Shown here: one piece after another, positions 1-9,848 of the stretch
Numbering within the stretch: the stretch's first letter is position 1
Layout of the letters: the number at the start of each line of letters is the position of its first letter
Source: Parasulfitobacter algicola
Lineage (GTDB): Bacteria > Pseudomonadota > Alphaproteobacteria > Rhodobacterales > Rhodobacteraceae
DNA length: 64,000 nucleotides
Direction of reading: 5' to 3'
NCBI RefSeq assembly: GCF_013315265.1
Contig: NZ_JABUFE010000008.1
Coordinates: forward strand, 107,027 to 171,026
Translations under genes and position numbers: made by a program
The notes under the pieces: model-generated
The model's input: only the letters and a program-made list of their open reading frames with translations
Database searches by the model: none
Told to the model about the DNA's origin: nothing

Positions 1-1761
1 CGTACGGCCGGGGCCAAACGGACCAAGTCCGAAATTAAGCGCGACTATGAATACCTGCAGCGCCTTTGGGAACAGATCCGTGAATTGACTTTAAAGTCGA
101 CCGCACCTGCGAAAATCTATGAAGAAGGTAATCTGATCAAACGCTCGATCCGCGATCTTTATAATCGCGAGATTGACGAAGTTCTGGTGGAGGGCGATCT
201 TGGTTATCGCACGGCCAAGGACTTTATGAAGATGATCATGCCGTCGCACGCCAAGAACGTAAAGCCATACGCAGAAGCGCTGCCGCTTTTTGCGCGCTTT
301 CAGGTTGAAAGCTATCTGGCGGCGATGTTCAATCCTACCGTTCAGCTCAAGTCAGGCGGTTACATTGTGATCGGCGTGACCGAGGCGCTTGTGGCGATTG
401 ATGTCAACTCTGGCCGGGCGACAAAGGAAGGTTCGATCGAAGAAACCGCACTTAAAACCAATTTGGAAGCCGCCGAAGAGGTTGCGCGCCAATTGCGTCT
501 GCGCGATCTGGCCGGTCTGATCGTCATTGACTTCATCGACATGGACGAACGTAAAAACAATGCGTCTGTCGAAAAACGGATGAAAGATAAGCTGAAAACA
601 GATCGTGCGCGCATTCAGGTGGGTCGCATTTCCGGGTTTGGCCTGATGGAGATGAGCCGTCAGCGTCTGCGCCCTGGCATGATCGAAGCGACGACGCAAC
701 CGTGTCCGTCGTGTCATGGAACGGGATTGATCAGGTCGGCTGACAGTCTTGGTCTGTCTATCTTGCGTCAGTTGGAAGAAGAGGGCGTTCGTGGTCGTTC
801 GAAAGAAGTGCTGGTTAAATGCCCGGTCCTGATTGCGAACTTCCTGATGAACCAGAAACGTGAACACATTGCCCAGATTGAAGGTCGCTATGGGCTTTCG
901 GTTCGGGTGGAAGGTGATCCACATCTGATCAGCCCTGATTTCGAGATTGAGAAATTCAAAACGGCCACCCGCAGTGTCGCCGTTGCCGCAACGAATGTGG
1001 TGTCAGTTGATGCGTCTTTGATGGCAGATATTGATGATGCGGTCGAAGAAGGAGAGGATGACGCCGTCGTCGCGGTTGCAGAACAAACAGCCGAAGAAGA
1101 TGCGCCCCAACCCAAAAAGCGCCGCCGTCGTCGCCGGCGCCGCCGCGGGAACAATGGTGAAAGTCAATCTTCTGATACGGAACAGGGCAATACTGACGCT
1201 GTTCAAGCGGATCAAGAGGCGCAAAAGCCTGCGGCTGAACCTGTTGAAGTCAGTGATGCGTCTGATGTGAAAGACGTCGCTGTTACTGAGCCAGACGCAC
1301 TAGTTGCGGTTGAAGAAGAAAAGCCTAAAAAACCGCGTGCCCGTGGCCGCCCCCGTAAAAAGCCGGAACCTGAGGTGAAGGCTGAGGTGTCAGCAGATCC
1401 GTCAACGGAAGCTGCCTCCGAAGAAGAGGCGAAGCCGGTTAGAAAAACGGCAACGCGTCGTCGCAAGACTGCAGAAAAGCCAGTTGATGCTGAAGACAAA
1501 CCAGCAAAAACTGTTAAAAAAGCAGAGCCACTGGAGCTGACGCCGGAAGACGCCGCGCCTGCGAAACCGGCACGTGGCCGGAAGAAAACTCCGACTGAAT
1601 TGGCATCGCAACCTGGTAAAGAGCCAGAAAATGTCGAAGCTGCGATTGCCGAAGTTGTTGCGGCTGCGACACCAGAACCTGCAGAGGCATCGGCGGAACA
1701 GCCGAAAGCGGAAGATCCCTCCAAACCCAAACGTCGGGGATGGTGGTCGCTGGGACGCTAA
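1..1761 (+). CDS. rne: Ribonuclease E/G, C-terminal part (5' end outside window)
   Basis: Endoribonuclease for mRNA decay and rRNA/tRNA processing. The reading frame is open from base 1, so the N-terminal S1 region lies outside the window. The DNase I-like catalytic part is visible: AIDVNSGR and IVIDFIDM carry the two aspartates that bind the catalytic metal. CPSCHGTG is the zinc-link that joins subunits in RNase E. After about residue 330 of the visible part the protein becomes low-complexity, with a run of ten arginines and alternating acidic and basic Ala/Pro/Glu/Lys stretches. This is the expected unstructured degradosome and RNA-binding tail. It ends GWWSLGR, and a terminator follows 10 bases downstream. 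Confidence 0.95.
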   Translation, partial: RTAGAKRTKSEIKRDYEYLQRLWEQIRELTLKSTAPAKIYEEGNLIKRSIRDLYNREIDEVLVEGDLGYRTAKDFMKMIMPSHAKNVKPYAEALPLFARFQVESYLAAMFNPTVQLKSGGYIVIGVTEALVAIDVNSGRATKEGSIEETALKTNLEAAEEVARQLRLRDLAGLIVIDFIDMDERKNNASVEKRMKDKLKTDRARIQVGRISGFGLMEMSRQRLRPGMIEATTQPCPSCHGTGLIRSADSLGLSILRQLEEEGVRGRSKEVLVKCPVLIANFLMNQKREHIAQIEGRYGLSVRVEGDPHLISPDFEIEKFKTATRSVAVAATNVVSVDASLMADIDDAVEEGEDDAVVAVAEQTAEEDAPQPKKRRRRRRRRRGNNGESQSSDTEQGNTDAVQADQEAQKPAAEPVEVSDASDVKDVAVTEPDALVAVEEEKPKKPRARGRPRKKPEPEVKAEVSADPSTEAASEEEAKPVRKTATRRRKTAEKPVDAEDKPAKTVKKAEPLELTPEDAAPAKPARGRKKTPTELASQPGKEPENVEAAIAEVVAAATPEPAEASAEQPKAEDPSKPKRRGWWSLGR

Positions 1762-1770
1762 CACTTTGAA

Positions 1771-1801
1771 ATACCGCGCACCTGTTGCGCGGTATTTTTC
1801 T
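1771..1801 (+). terminator. Rho-independent terminator after rne
   Basis: A perfect 10-bp stem (ATACCGCGCA / TGCGCGGTAT) with a 5-base loop is followed by TTTTTC. It sits just after the rne stop and ends that transcript. Confidence 0.9.
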
Positions 1802-1882
1802 TTGTACCTCTGTGAATTGTTGATTTTACCTTAGATTGCGGAGTGCTTGCAGGTCTGCGCAAAGCATTTCTTACATGTGTGG

Positions 1883-1910
1883 TTGTTCTGACAAAAACCG
1901 GTGCTAGACT
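1883..1910 (+). promoter_or_regulatory. Possible sigma-70 promoter for zwf
   Basis: TTGTTC at 1883-1888 and TAGACT at 1905-1910 are separated by 16 bases, about 60 bases before the zwf start. The match is only moderate and is judged by eye. The rne terminator upstream means zwf needs its own promoter in this gap. Confidence 0.3.
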
Positions 1911-1972
1911 AACTGTGACGATCCGGGTATGCCAGTTTTGTTATCGCTAACAGTCATCGGAGGCCGATCAGA

Positions 1973-3427
1973 ATGGTTTCACGCGTTATCCCCGTCGAAA
2001 ACTTTGACCTGATTATTTTCGGGGGAACCGGTGATCTGGCACGTCGAAAAATACTGCCGGGATTGTATCGTCGATTTTGTGCAGGTCAGATGCCAGAAAA
2101 AGCACGGATCATCGGCGCTGCACGATCTGAGATGGACAATGACGCTTATCGTGATTTTGTTCGCGTGGCTGTGACGGAATTTGGCGGTAAAACGGCCAGT
2201 GAAGCGAATGTGCTGGAAGAATTTCTGCAGCGTCTTCATTATGTTCCTATTGACGCGCGCGGTGATGGGGGCTGGGCTGATCTGGCCAAACTGGTACGAA
2301 AAGATGTTGTGCGCGCCTATTACTTCTCGGTTGGGCCGGGACTGTTTGGTGATCTTGCCGCACGTCTGACAAAGCACGGTCTTGCAGATGATACGGTGCG
2401 TATAGTTGTCGAAAAACCCTTTGGCCGTGATTTGGCATCTGCCAAGGCTTTAAACCAAGCCTTGGCCGAACATTTTGACGAAAGCCAAGTATACCGGATT
2501 GATCATTATCTTGGTAAAGAAACTGTCCAGAATCTGATGGCCGTGCGCTTTGGAAACATGCTGTTTGAACCGTTGTGGAACAGCCAATATGTTGATCATA
2601 TTCAGATTACGGTTGCTGAAACCGTGGGCGTGGCTGGACGTGGCGGGTATTACGATAAATCTGGTGCGATGCGTGATATGGTTCAAAATCATCTGATGCA
2701 GCTATTGTGTCTGATCGCAATGGAACCCCCCAGCAAATTCGAACCTGATGCTGTACGGGATGAAAAGCTGAAAGTGATACGCGCACTGGATCCAGTTGAT
2801 CATCATCATATCGTGCGAGGTCAGTATGCTGACGGTCCTGATGGTCACAGCTATCGCGATGATGCGGAAAACCTACGCAGCTTTACCGAAAGCTTTATCG
2901 CCATGCGTCTGAATATCAGCAATTGGCGATGGGCAGGAACCCCGTTTTATTTACGCACTGGCAAACGGCTGAAAGCGCGCAGTTCAGAAATCACCGTTGT
3001 GTTCAAAGATGCGCCGCATTCGATTTTCGGGGCCGAAGAGGGACGGCATCGCAATATGTTGTCCATCCGTTTGCAACCAAACGAAGGCATGACATTGGAT
3101 GTAACGATTAAGGAACCTGGCCCAGGCGGAATGCGCCTGTTGGATGTTCCCCTGGACATGAGCTTTGCTGACGCCCTTGGCCCGGATGCAGAAGATGTAC
3201 CCGATGCGTATGAGCGTTTGATCATGGATGTGATCCGGGGCAACCAAACCCTGTTTATGCGCGGAGACGAGGTCGAGGCGGCCTGGGCCTGGACTGATCC
3301 TGTTATCGCCGAATGGGAGGCACGAAATGATGTGCCAAAACCATACGAGCCGGGCAGTGCGGGTCCGGAAGATGCCATGATGCTGATGCATCGCGATGAC
3401 CGCCGCTGGCGCGAAATCAAGACTTAG
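1973..3427 (+). CDS. zwf: Glucose-6-phosphate 1-dehydrogenase
   Basis: Oxidises glucose-6-phosphate to 6-phosphogluconolactone with NAD(P)+, the first step of the oxidative pentose phosphate and Entner-Doudoroff routes. The N-terminal dinucleotide-binding motif FGGTGDLARRK lies at residues 16-26, and the substrate and catalytic motif RIDHYLGKE at about 175-183. The length of 484 aa is normal. It is the first gene of a zwf-pgl-pgi run, with pgl starting 14 bases after the stop. This layout matches marine alphaproteobacteria that use the Entner-Doudoroff pathway. Confidence 0.97.
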   Translation: MVSRVIPVENFDLIIFGGTGDLARRKILPGLYRRFCAGQMPEKARIIGAARSEMDNDAYRDFVRVAVTEFGGKTASEANVLEEFLQRLHYVPIDARGDGGWADLAKLVRKDVVRAYYFSVGPGLFGDLAARLTKHGLADDTVRIVVEKPFGRDLASAKALNQALAEHFDESQVYRIDHYLGKETVQNLMAVRFGNMLFEPLWNSQYVDHIQITVAETVGVAGRGGYYDKSGAMRDMVQNHLMQLLCLIAMEPPSKFEPDAVRDEKLKVIRALDPVDHHHIVRGQYADGPDGHSYRDDAENLRSFTESFIAMRLNISNWRWAGTPFYLRTGKRLKARSSEITVVFKDAPHSIFGAEEGRHRNMLSIRLQPNEGMTLDVTIKEPGPGGMRLLDVPLDMSFADALGPDAEDVPDAYERLIMDVIRGNQTLFMRGDEVEAAWAWTDPVIAEWEARNDVPKPYEPGSAGPEDAMMLMHRDDRRWREIKT

Positions 3428-3441
3428 GAAAGGCTGAACCG

Positions 3442-4113
3442 ATGGAACTGATCGAATATCCCGACGTCGAAATGATGATGATGGATCTTGGCAATCAGTT
3501 GGCGGGTGAGCTGAAAAATTGTCTTTTAAACCATGATTGGGCATCCTTTGCTGTTCCGGGCGGCACGACGCCAGGCCCGATTTTTGATGTGCTTTGTGCG
3601 GCGGATCTGGAATGGGACCGTGTCCATGTGATGCTGACAGATGAACGTTGGGTGCCCGAAGATCACGAACGATCCAACACGCGGCTGTTACGCGAACGGT
3701 TGTTGGTCGAACGGGCTGCTGCTGCAAAGTATCTGCCACTTTATGCCAAGTCTGATCAGCCCGAAGACGTGCTGCCGGAACTTGAAGCAATGCTGTCGCC
3801 CGAATTACCGCTATCGGTATTGCTGTTGGGAATGGGCGCTGACATGCACACTGCATCGCTGTTTCCCGGCGCTGACCGTTTGGCTGACGCAATGGCAGAT
3901 GATGCGCCGATCCTAATGCCCATGCGCGCGCCCGGCGCACCTGAGCTGCGTATCACATTGACTGCAAGGGTGCTGAAAGACGCGATGAGCACTCATATTG
4001 TGATCACGGGCGCTGAAAAACGGGCCGCACTTGAACGTGCGCAAAGGATGGATCCAGGCTCTGCGCCAGTTGCCGCCGTATTACAAAATGCAAAGGTGCA
4101 TTGGGCGGAGTAG
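3442..4113 (+). CDS. pgl: 6-phosphogluconolactonase
   Basis: Hydrolyses 6-phosphogluconolactone, the product of the zwf enzyme just upstream. It is a DevB/SOL-type protein of 223 aa. PGGTTPGP is the phosphate-binding loop near residue 35. DERWVPEDHERSNTRL at about 69-84 and GMGADMHTASLFPG at about 132-145 are family motifs. The second is usually GxDGHTASLFP, so Met replaces a Gly here. It is cotranscribed with zwf to judge from the spacing. Confidence 0.95.
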   Translation: MELIEYPDVEMMMMDLGNQLAGELKNCLLNHDWASFAVPGGTTPGPIFDVLCAADLEWDRVHVMLTDERWVPEDHERSNTRLLRERLLVERAAAAKYLPLYAKSDQPEDVLPELEAMLSPELPLSVLLLGMGADMHTASLFPGADRLADAMADDAPILMPMRAPGAPELRITLTARVLKDAMSTHIVITGAEKRAALERAQRMDPGSAPVAAVLQNAKVHWAE

Positions 4114-4183
4114 TGTGATCAGATTACTTGGGTAAATGTAACAGCCACAGTGCAGGCATGTATTTTCAACATGAGGTATCCCG

Positions 4184-5776
4184 ATGTGGGAAAGTTTTAA
4201 GGCGCATCAGTCAAAGATAGCGGATAGGTCCATTCTGGACTTGTTCGATGATGATCGGGCAGCGGACTTTTCGGTAAATATTGGTGGCTTGCTGTTTGAT
4301 TATTCCAAGACAAATATTGATACGCAAACACGCGATATGTTGATCAAGCTGGCGCAAGACGCAAGTCTGAAAGATTGTCGTACAGCTATGTTTGCAGGCG
4401 AAAAAATCAACGAAACCGAAGGGCGGGCTGTTTTACATACTGCTTTGCGAAATCTGGATGCACACCCCATAGTTGTGGATGGCCAAGATGTCATGCCCGA
4501 TGTCTTGCAGACGCTATCCCGGATGGAAGATTTCGCGACACTGGTTCGCAATGGCGGTTTTAAAGGGCAGGGCGGTAAGATCACAGATGTGGTTAATATC
4601 GGTATCGGGGGCTCTGATCTGGGGCCTGCCATGGCTGTTTTGGCCCTTGCGCCCTTTCACGATGGTCCGCGATGCCATTTTGTCAGCAACGTCGATGGGG
4701 CGCATATCGCGGATACCTTGAAAGACCTTGATCCCAAAACGACATTGGTGATCGTGGCATCAAAAACATTTACAACAATCGAGACAATGACAAATGCTCA
4801 AACTGCGCGGGGATGGATGGCAGGGCAGGTGGGTGACCCGGGCGCGCAATTCGCAGCGCTGTCGTCGGCCACGGAAAAAACGGCTGAATTCGGTATCGAT
4901 CCGTCGCGTGTTTTTGGCTTTGAAGATTGGGTCGGTGGTCGATATTCAGTGTGGGGCCCAATTGGTCTTAGTCTGATGATCGCGATTGGGCCAGACCGGT
5001 TTCGCGATTTCCTTAGTGGCGCACAGGCGATGGATCAACACTTCCAAACCGCTGATCTTGCGGAAAATATGCCGGTTCTTCTGGCTTTGATTGGCCTGTG
5101 GCATAATCAAGTTTGCGGCTATGCGACACGGGCTGTTTTGCCTTATGATCAACGCCTTAGCCGTCTGCCTGCCTATCTTCAGCAGCTTGAAATGGAATCG
5201 AACGGCAAGTCTGTTGCAATGGATGGCAGCGCTGCTGAAACCCATACCGGTCCTATTGTCTGGGGCGAACCCGGCACAAACGGCCAACACGCCTTTTATC
5301 AATTGATCCACCAAGGTACACGTATTGTGCCCTGCGAATTTCTTGTTGCTGCAAAGGGGCATGAACCTGATCTGGCGCATCAGCATCAATTGCTTGTCGC
5401 AAATTGTCTGGCCCAATCCGAGGCACTTTTGAGGGGCCGCAGTTTGGACGAAGCACGCGCCCTGATGGTTGCCAAGGGCTTGCAAGGGCCCGAGCTAGAG
5501 CGTCAGGCACAGCACCGCGTTTTTGCGGGCAATCGTCCATCGACAACTTTGGCCTATGTACAACTGACCCCTTTTGTTTTGGGGCAGATCATCGCCTTGT
5601 ATGAACACCGCGTGTTTGTCGAAGGTGCAATTTTGGGCATCAATTCCTATGACCAATGGGGTGTTGAGTTAGGTAAAGAGCTGGCAACAGCACTTGGTCC
5701 AATTTTGTCCGGAGAACAAAGCAGCAAGAACAAGGATGGATCAACTCAAATGTTAATTAATTTTCTAACGAAATAG
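4184..5776 (+). CDS. pgi: Glucose-6-phosphate isomerase
   Basis: Interconverts glucose-6-phosphate and fructose-6-phosphate. The 530 aa length is normal for the bacterial form. GIGGSDLGP (about residues 140-148) binds the sugar phosphate, and the signature around [12 protein letters not shown] carries active-site residues. It starts 70 bases after pgl on the same strand, completing a three-gene glucose-6-phosphate module. No clear hairpin terminator follows; the 3' flank is only AT-rich. Confidence 0.97.
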   Translation: MWESFKAHQSKIADRSILDLFDDDRAADFSVNIGGLLFDYSKTNIDTQTRDMLIKLAQDASLKDCRTAMFAGEKINETEGRAVLHTALRNLDAHPIVVDGQDVMPDVLQTLSRMEDFATLVRNGGFKGQGGKITDVVNIGIGGSDLGPAMAVLALAPFHDGPRCHFVSNVDGAHIADTLKDLDPKTTLVIVASKTFTTIETMTNAQTARGWMAGQVGDPGAQFAALSSATEKTAEFGIDPSRVFGFEDWVGGRYSVWGPIGLSLMIAIGPDRFRDFLSGAQAMDQHFQTADLAENMPVLLALIGLWHNQVCGYATRAVLPYDQRLSRLPAYLQQLEMESNGKSVAMDGSAAETHTGPIVWGEPGTNGQHAFYQLIHQGTRIVPCEFLVAAKGHEPDLAHQHQLLVANCLAQSEALLRGRSLDEARALMVAKGLQGPELERQAQHRVFAGNRPSTTLAYVQLTPFVLGQIIALYEHRVFVEGAILGINSYDQWGVELGKELATALGPILSGEQSSKNKDGSTQMLINFLTK

Positions 5777-5848
5777 ATATATTTTTTTGTACAAAATACG
5801 ATCTTAGGTTTATTCGCTTTGCTCAGATACAAAAGATAAAGGTGAAAT

Positions 5849-6322
5849 ATGAAATTCGTTCTAAGCACATTTTTAAGTGCGATTTTTATGCTGGGTATCG
5901 CATCCGCAACGCCTAAATTTGATTTAATTGATACTGTTCCAGATACGTCAGTGACGCCTGTCGTTACGGTCCAGACGCCATTGGGTGACGATTACGAAGT
6001 GACTGGCGCAGGATGGAAACGCGGCGGCGATACGATCCTTTTTTACAAAGTTATTGAACATCGGGGCAAAGCTTTGGTGTGCGGTGCATATATGAATCGC
6101 GGCAAAGTTCCGGGTGGTGTTGATCGTCAACTTTTGCGAGATGCGCGCGTCTTTTCAGGTCGGACAGTTTTGACCAATAACCTTATGTTTTTCAACAAAG
6201 TCAGTGAAAATGACAGCGCCGAGGACATAGTAATGGATTGCCGCGTGACGCGAAAATCTTGGCAAAGCCGGTTCGCAAATACGCCCGAGGTGAAGTTTCG
6301 CAAAGGTGTTTATGAATACTGA
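5849..6322 (+). CDS. Secreted hypothetical protein
   Basis: 157 aa with a clear signal peptide (MKFVLSTFLSAIFMLGIASA), so it is probably periplasmic. An AAAGGTGA ribosome binding site precedes the ATG. Two cysteines (ALVCGAY and VMDCRV) could form a disulfide. No known domain is recognised. It is convergent with the glycosyltransferase gene on the other strand, leaving only 15 bases between stops. Confidence 0.8.
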   Translation: MKFVLSTFLSAIFMLGIASATPKFDLIDTVPDTSVTPVVTVQTPLGDDYEVTGAGWKRGGDTILFYKVIEHRGKALVCGAYMNRGKVPGGVDRQLLRDARVFSGRTVLTNNLMFFNKVSENDSAEDIVMDCRVTRKSWQSRFANTPEVKFRKGVYEY

Positions 6323-6337
6323 TGACTGATAAAGAGA

Positions 6338-7558
6338 TCACTGATATTCCTTGCAATCGTCGGCAACGGCCTTGAGCATTTCGCGCATAAGGTCGGGGTC
6401 GGCCGAATGGACACGGTTCCAGGTGGGGATAAACGGTGTCTCTGACGGATTGTCCAGAAAGATGGCACCGGCGCGCATGATGTTTTCGGCAAACAATTCG
6501 ATTGAGCGTTCTTCTTGGTGGCGATCAATCGACAGACCGTTCATTTTCGCATCATTGTAATAGCTGTCCAGCAGATCAAGTGCAGTGCGATAATAGGTTG
6601 CTTTCAAAGTGCGGAAAACATGGGTCGTGAACACCGTACCATCCGCTGCAAGTTTTCGAAAAATCGCCTTGCAGATATCGGTGGACATACGGCTTAGCCC
6701 GGTCGAGGCATCTTCGGCAGATAAGTCCTGATGTTTGTGGTCATACGCGTCAGATATTTCGACCTGACAAACGGATTTAGGGGCCAAATTGCGCCAGGCT
6801 TCGGATAACACGCCAATCTCAAGCCCCCAGTCAGACGGTATGCGAAGGTCAGGCAATATCGCAGTGCGCATCGCAAATTCGCCTGATAGCGGGTAACGAA
6901 AGCTGCGCAGATAATCCAGATAGTCGCGATCCCCGATGACGCGCTTCAGGGCGATCAACAACGGGCTGACCAACAGACGCGTGACACGGCCGTTGATTTT
7001 GTTTTCACCAATCCGCGGATAATACCCCTTGGCCACCTGATAGGGGAACGCAGGGTTTGCCACGGGATAAACCAGCCGTGCCAGCATTTCACGATGATAC
7101 GTGACAATATCGCAATCATGAATGGCGACAACGGCACTGTCCTGACAGGCCATAAGATAGCCCAGACATCCCCAAACATTTTTGCCTTTGCCCGCTTCTT
7201 CGGTATAAAGACCAAGTGTTTTCAACCGGTCCCCGATAGCCTTTTGGCGCGGGCTATCGTTCCAGATAACGACATGATCCTGCGGAAGTCGTGAAAAGAA
7301 CTGACGGGCATGGCGATACTGATCTGCATCGGCACGGTCCAGCCCGATGATAATTCGGTTCAGATATGGCACCTGCGCCAGTTCATCTAATATCTTGGGT
7401 AATGCATCGCCCTCCAATTCGGAAAACAGGGACGGCAGGATCAGACTGATCTTACGGCTTTGCGCAAATGTCGTCAGCTCATGGGTCATCGCATCAAGGT
7501 TTGTCGTACGAAGATTATGCAGGGTTGCGATGTTTCCGTTCTGGTGAAAATCAGCCAA
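6338..7558 (-). CDS. gpgS: Family 81-like glycosyltransferase, probable glucosyl-3-phosphoglycerate synthase
   Basis: Predicted to transfer a hexose from a nucleotide sugar to 3-phosphoglycerate. At 406 aa it has the length of GT81 GpgS proteins. The start of a GT-A fold is visible (ISLILPSLFSELEG), and IHDCDIVTYH carries the metal-binding DxD. The main support is context: it lies 12 bases downstream of a HAD phosphatase of the mannosyl/glucosyl-3-phosphoglycerate phosphatase family on the same strand. Together they would make glucosylglycerate (or mannosylglycerate), a compatible solute. The donor sugar cannot be told from sequence by eye. Confidence 0.75.
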   Translation of the reverse strand: MADFHQNGNIATLHNLRTTNLDAMTHELTTFAQSRKISLILPSLFSELEGDALPKILDELAQVPYLNRIIIGLDRADADQYRHARQFFSRLPQDHVVIWNDSPRQKAIGDRLKTLGLYTEEAGKGKNVWGCLGYLMACQDSAVVAIHDCDIVTYHREMLARLVYPVANPAFPYQVAKGYYPRIGENKINGRVTRLLVSPLLIALKRVIGDRDYLDYLRSFRYPLSGEFAMRTAILPDLRIPSDWGLEIGVLSEAWRNLAPKSVCQVEISDAYDHKHQDLSAEDASTGLSRMSTDICKAIFRKLAADGTVFTTHVFRTLKATYYRTALDLLDSYYNDAKMNGLSIDRHQEERSIELFAENIMRAGAIFLDNPSETPFIPTWNRVHSADPDLMREMLKAVADDCKEYQ

Positions 7559-7570
7559 GATCAGGTTCCT

Positions 7571-8347
7571 TTAGTCGATGCCATGATCTGACAGTATCTG
7601 CTGCAGCGCGGCATTCCAACCGGCAGGGCCAGATAATTTGGTCCGGATAATGCGCCCATCGCGTTCGCCATCGATATCGGGCAGGGCATCGTGGTGCGGG
7701 TTATGGACAATCACACCGATATCGGCTGTCATTATCATCTCAATATCATTTGGGGCATCCCCAAGCGCGATCGATGTTGGGGTACTGAACTGTCCAAGGA
7801 TACTTTGCATCTGATCCGCTTTTGTTTTGCCGAATGATAATGTCAGATATCGCCCACCACGTCGTGCGCTGATCCCACGCGCGGCCAGTTGGTTTGTAAA
7901 TGTATCCAGTTCGGCGCTGCTTCCATGCCAAATACCGGGTTCCGAAAACTGACGATTAGCTGCGTCTTGGGCACTTTTGTCAGGCAGTCCGGTATCTTGT
8001 GCAATTTGCTCTGTGCTCATATCCCCAAACCCTACAAATAAACGCCGTAAATTTGCGGGCAGCTCATCCAGTTTTCTGCGCAGATTTGAATAATCGCTGC
8101 CTTCGACATTTGATGAATAGGCGGCCATAAGCCCTGCGCCGTTTTCAACAATCGCCGGACACGCAGCAAGGCCCAACTCCTCTCTCAACGGTGTAATTTC
8201 AGCCGCAGTTTTTGAGCTGGCCAATATCACAGGGATATTGGCTGCGCGCAGTCGATCAAGCGCAGGCAGGGCGGCTGCAAAGGAATAGCTGTCATGATCC
8301 AGAAGCGTGCCGTCTAAATCTGTGAAAACAATCAATTCTGACATCAT
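7571..8347 (-). CDS. HAD-IIB phosphatase, mannosyl/glucosyl-3-phosphoglycerate phosphatase
   Basis: 258 aa HAD hydrolase. The nucleophile motif TDLDGTLLDHD is at the N-terminus, and the C-terminal acidic motif ALGDAPNDIEMI is intact. The pattern fits the MpgP/YedP group, which dephosphorylates hexosyl-3-phosphoglycerate to the hexosylglycerate osmolyte. It is upstream of and almost abuts the glycosyltransferase gene, so the two form a synthesis pair. It is the first gene of a minus-strand unit whose promoter must lie in 8348-8710. Confidence 0.85.
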   Translation of the reverse strand: MMSELIVFTDLDGTLLDHDSYSFAAALPALDRLRAANIPVILASSKTAAEITPLREELGLAACPAIVENGAGLMAAYSSNVEGSDYSNLRRKLDELPANLRRLFVGFGDMSTEQIAQDTGLPDKSAQDAANRQFSEPGIWHGSSAELDTFTNQLAARGISARRGGRYLTLSFGKTKADQMQSILGQFSTPTSIALGDAPNDIEMIMTADIGVIVHNPHHDALPDIDGERDGRIIRTKLSGPAGWNAALQQILSDHGID

Positions 8348-8710
8348 TCTTTCTGATTACAGCGTGGGGTGTCCAAAACTATTTTATATCTTTCTATATG
8401 ATACGATCATGGCGTCATACCGAAGGACCAAAAGTCAACGATAGCACATATATGCAGTCAGCCTATGACGATAGCACTAAGATGGCGGATTTCTAGGCAC
8501 GACAACACATCCAGTGGTCCGGCCTGCTGCGGCCTGTCGGGTGTTGGATGCTTAGCACGGCGCACATCATTTGTCGGCGACAGATATTGCGCTTTGGAAC
8601 GATCCGGTTTCTAACAACATCAGGCAAAGCCGCCAAAGTCATCGGGGCATGCATGTGACTGATTATTCTGTATTTAGTCTTTCTCGACACCATGTTTTAG
8701 GATCATTTGA
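8348..8710. other. Intergenic region between divergent genes
   Basis: 363 bases with no convincing gene. It must hold promoters for the osmolyte pair (minus) and the permease (plus). A 10-base direct repeat ACGATAGCAC occurs at 8438-8447 and 8468-8477, exactly 30 bases apart. A 66-codon minus-strand frame at 8493-8693 has no ribosome binding site or recognisable motif and was not called. Confidence 0.5.
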
Positions 8711-9736
8711 TTGAAGACACCCGACAAATATGCACTTGCAGTTACATATGCGGTTGCTGCTGGTGGGGTCGGTGTCTTTTATTTGCTTAGCCTTCCCTTA
8801 CCGTGGTTGTTGGGGCCGCTTTTTGGCTGTTTGATTGCAGCATTGGCAGGTGTGAAACTGACCGTGTGGAAGCCTTTGGGCGACACTATGCGTACAATTT
8901 TGGGGCTTGCTATCGGGTTTTCCATCACGCCCGCCCTGTTTTCGCAATTGCCTGCATTGGCGGGGTCTATTGCTTTGGTACCGTTATTCATCATCGTCAT
9001 TGCTTTAGTGGGGGTTCCCTATTTCCGGTGGTTGGGTTTTGATCGCCCGACATCATACTATGGCGCGATGCCCGGGGGCTTGCAGGACATGCTTGTCTTT
9101 GGCGAAGAGGCAGGGGGCGACGTCCGGGCCATGTCGCTGATGCAAGCCACGCGTGTTATGATCATCGTTAGTTTTTTGCCGATTATCCTGACATTGGGTA
9201 TGGAGCAAACGCTGGATCAACCCCTTGGCGCGCCGATCATAACCCTTCCTCTTTGGGAACTGGGGTTGATGTTTGCGGCTGGCCTGCTGGGCTGGCGGAT
9301 CTTTCTGATGCTGGGTGTATTCGGTGCATCGATCCTTGGACCAATGGTTTTTGCAGCGGCCTTATCCCTTGGCGGGATCGTAACCCATCGTCCCCCAAAC
9401 GAAGCGATCCTGTTGGCACAGTTTTTCGTGGGAATGGCCGTTGGCGTGAAATATGTAGGTCTGACTTTTGGCGAATTGCGCCGCGTTGTTGCGGCTTCGG
9501 TCGGATATTGCGTGGTCTTGGGGTTGGTTTCGTTTGTGTTCGTGAACGCCGTTTTGAAACTTGGCCTTTTACCCCCAGTCGAGGCTATTTTGGCCTTTGC
9601 CCCTGGTGGACAAGCTGAAATGGCGATCCTTGCTTTGGCTTCAGGTGCTGAGGTTGCAGTGATCGTGGCACATCACGTCGTGCGGATCCTGATCGTTATC
9701 ATCGGCGCACCAATTGTATCTAAACTAATACGCTGA
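8711..9736 (+). CDS. AbrB family membrane protein (duplicated AbrB permease domain)
   Basis: 341 aa, about ten hydrophobic segments in two similar halves, as in the AbrB family often labelled ammonia monooxygenase regulator or permease. GAMPGGLQDMLVFGEEAGGD in the first half corresponds to FAPGGQAEMAILALASGAE in the second, the repeated family signature. The start is TTG at 8711. The transported substrate is unknown. It is a single gene followed by an AT-rich gap. Confidence 0.85.
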   Translation: MKTPDKYALAVTYAVAAGGVGVFYLLSLPLPWLLGPLFGCLIAALAGVKLTVWKPLGDTMRTILGLAIGFSITPALFSQLPALAGSIALVPLFIIVIALVGVPYFRWLGFDRPTSYYGAMPGGLQDMLVFGEEAGGDVRAMSLMQATRVMIIVSFLPIILTLGMEQTLDQPLGAPIITLPLWELGLMFAAGLLGWRIFLMLGVFGASILGPMVFAAALSLGGIVTHRPPNEAILLAQFFVGMAVGVKYVGLTFGELRRVVAASVGYCVVLGLVSFVFVNAVLKLGLLPPVEAILAFAPGGQAEMAILALASGAEVAVIVAHHVVRILIVIIGAPIVSKLIR

Positions 9737-9848
9737 CGGGGTTAATCTGAAATTAGATATAAAAGATTTTTTGCAACAATCATGTATTTATGATATTATT
9801 GTTATGTTTTAATAAACTTTATTTATTTATTTTATAAGGAAAATTAAT

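Noticed and set aside
1107..1158. Polyarginine tract in rne as a possible frameshift or artefact
   Set aside because: Codons vary and the frame stays open through the acidic/basic tail expected of RNase E.
2984..3940. 318-codon minus-strand frame over zwf and pgl
   Set aside because: Both plus-strand genes are certain; the frame has no domain.
8493..8693. 66-codon minus-strand frame in the divergent gap
   Set aside because: No ribosome binding site, no motif, low confidence as a gene.
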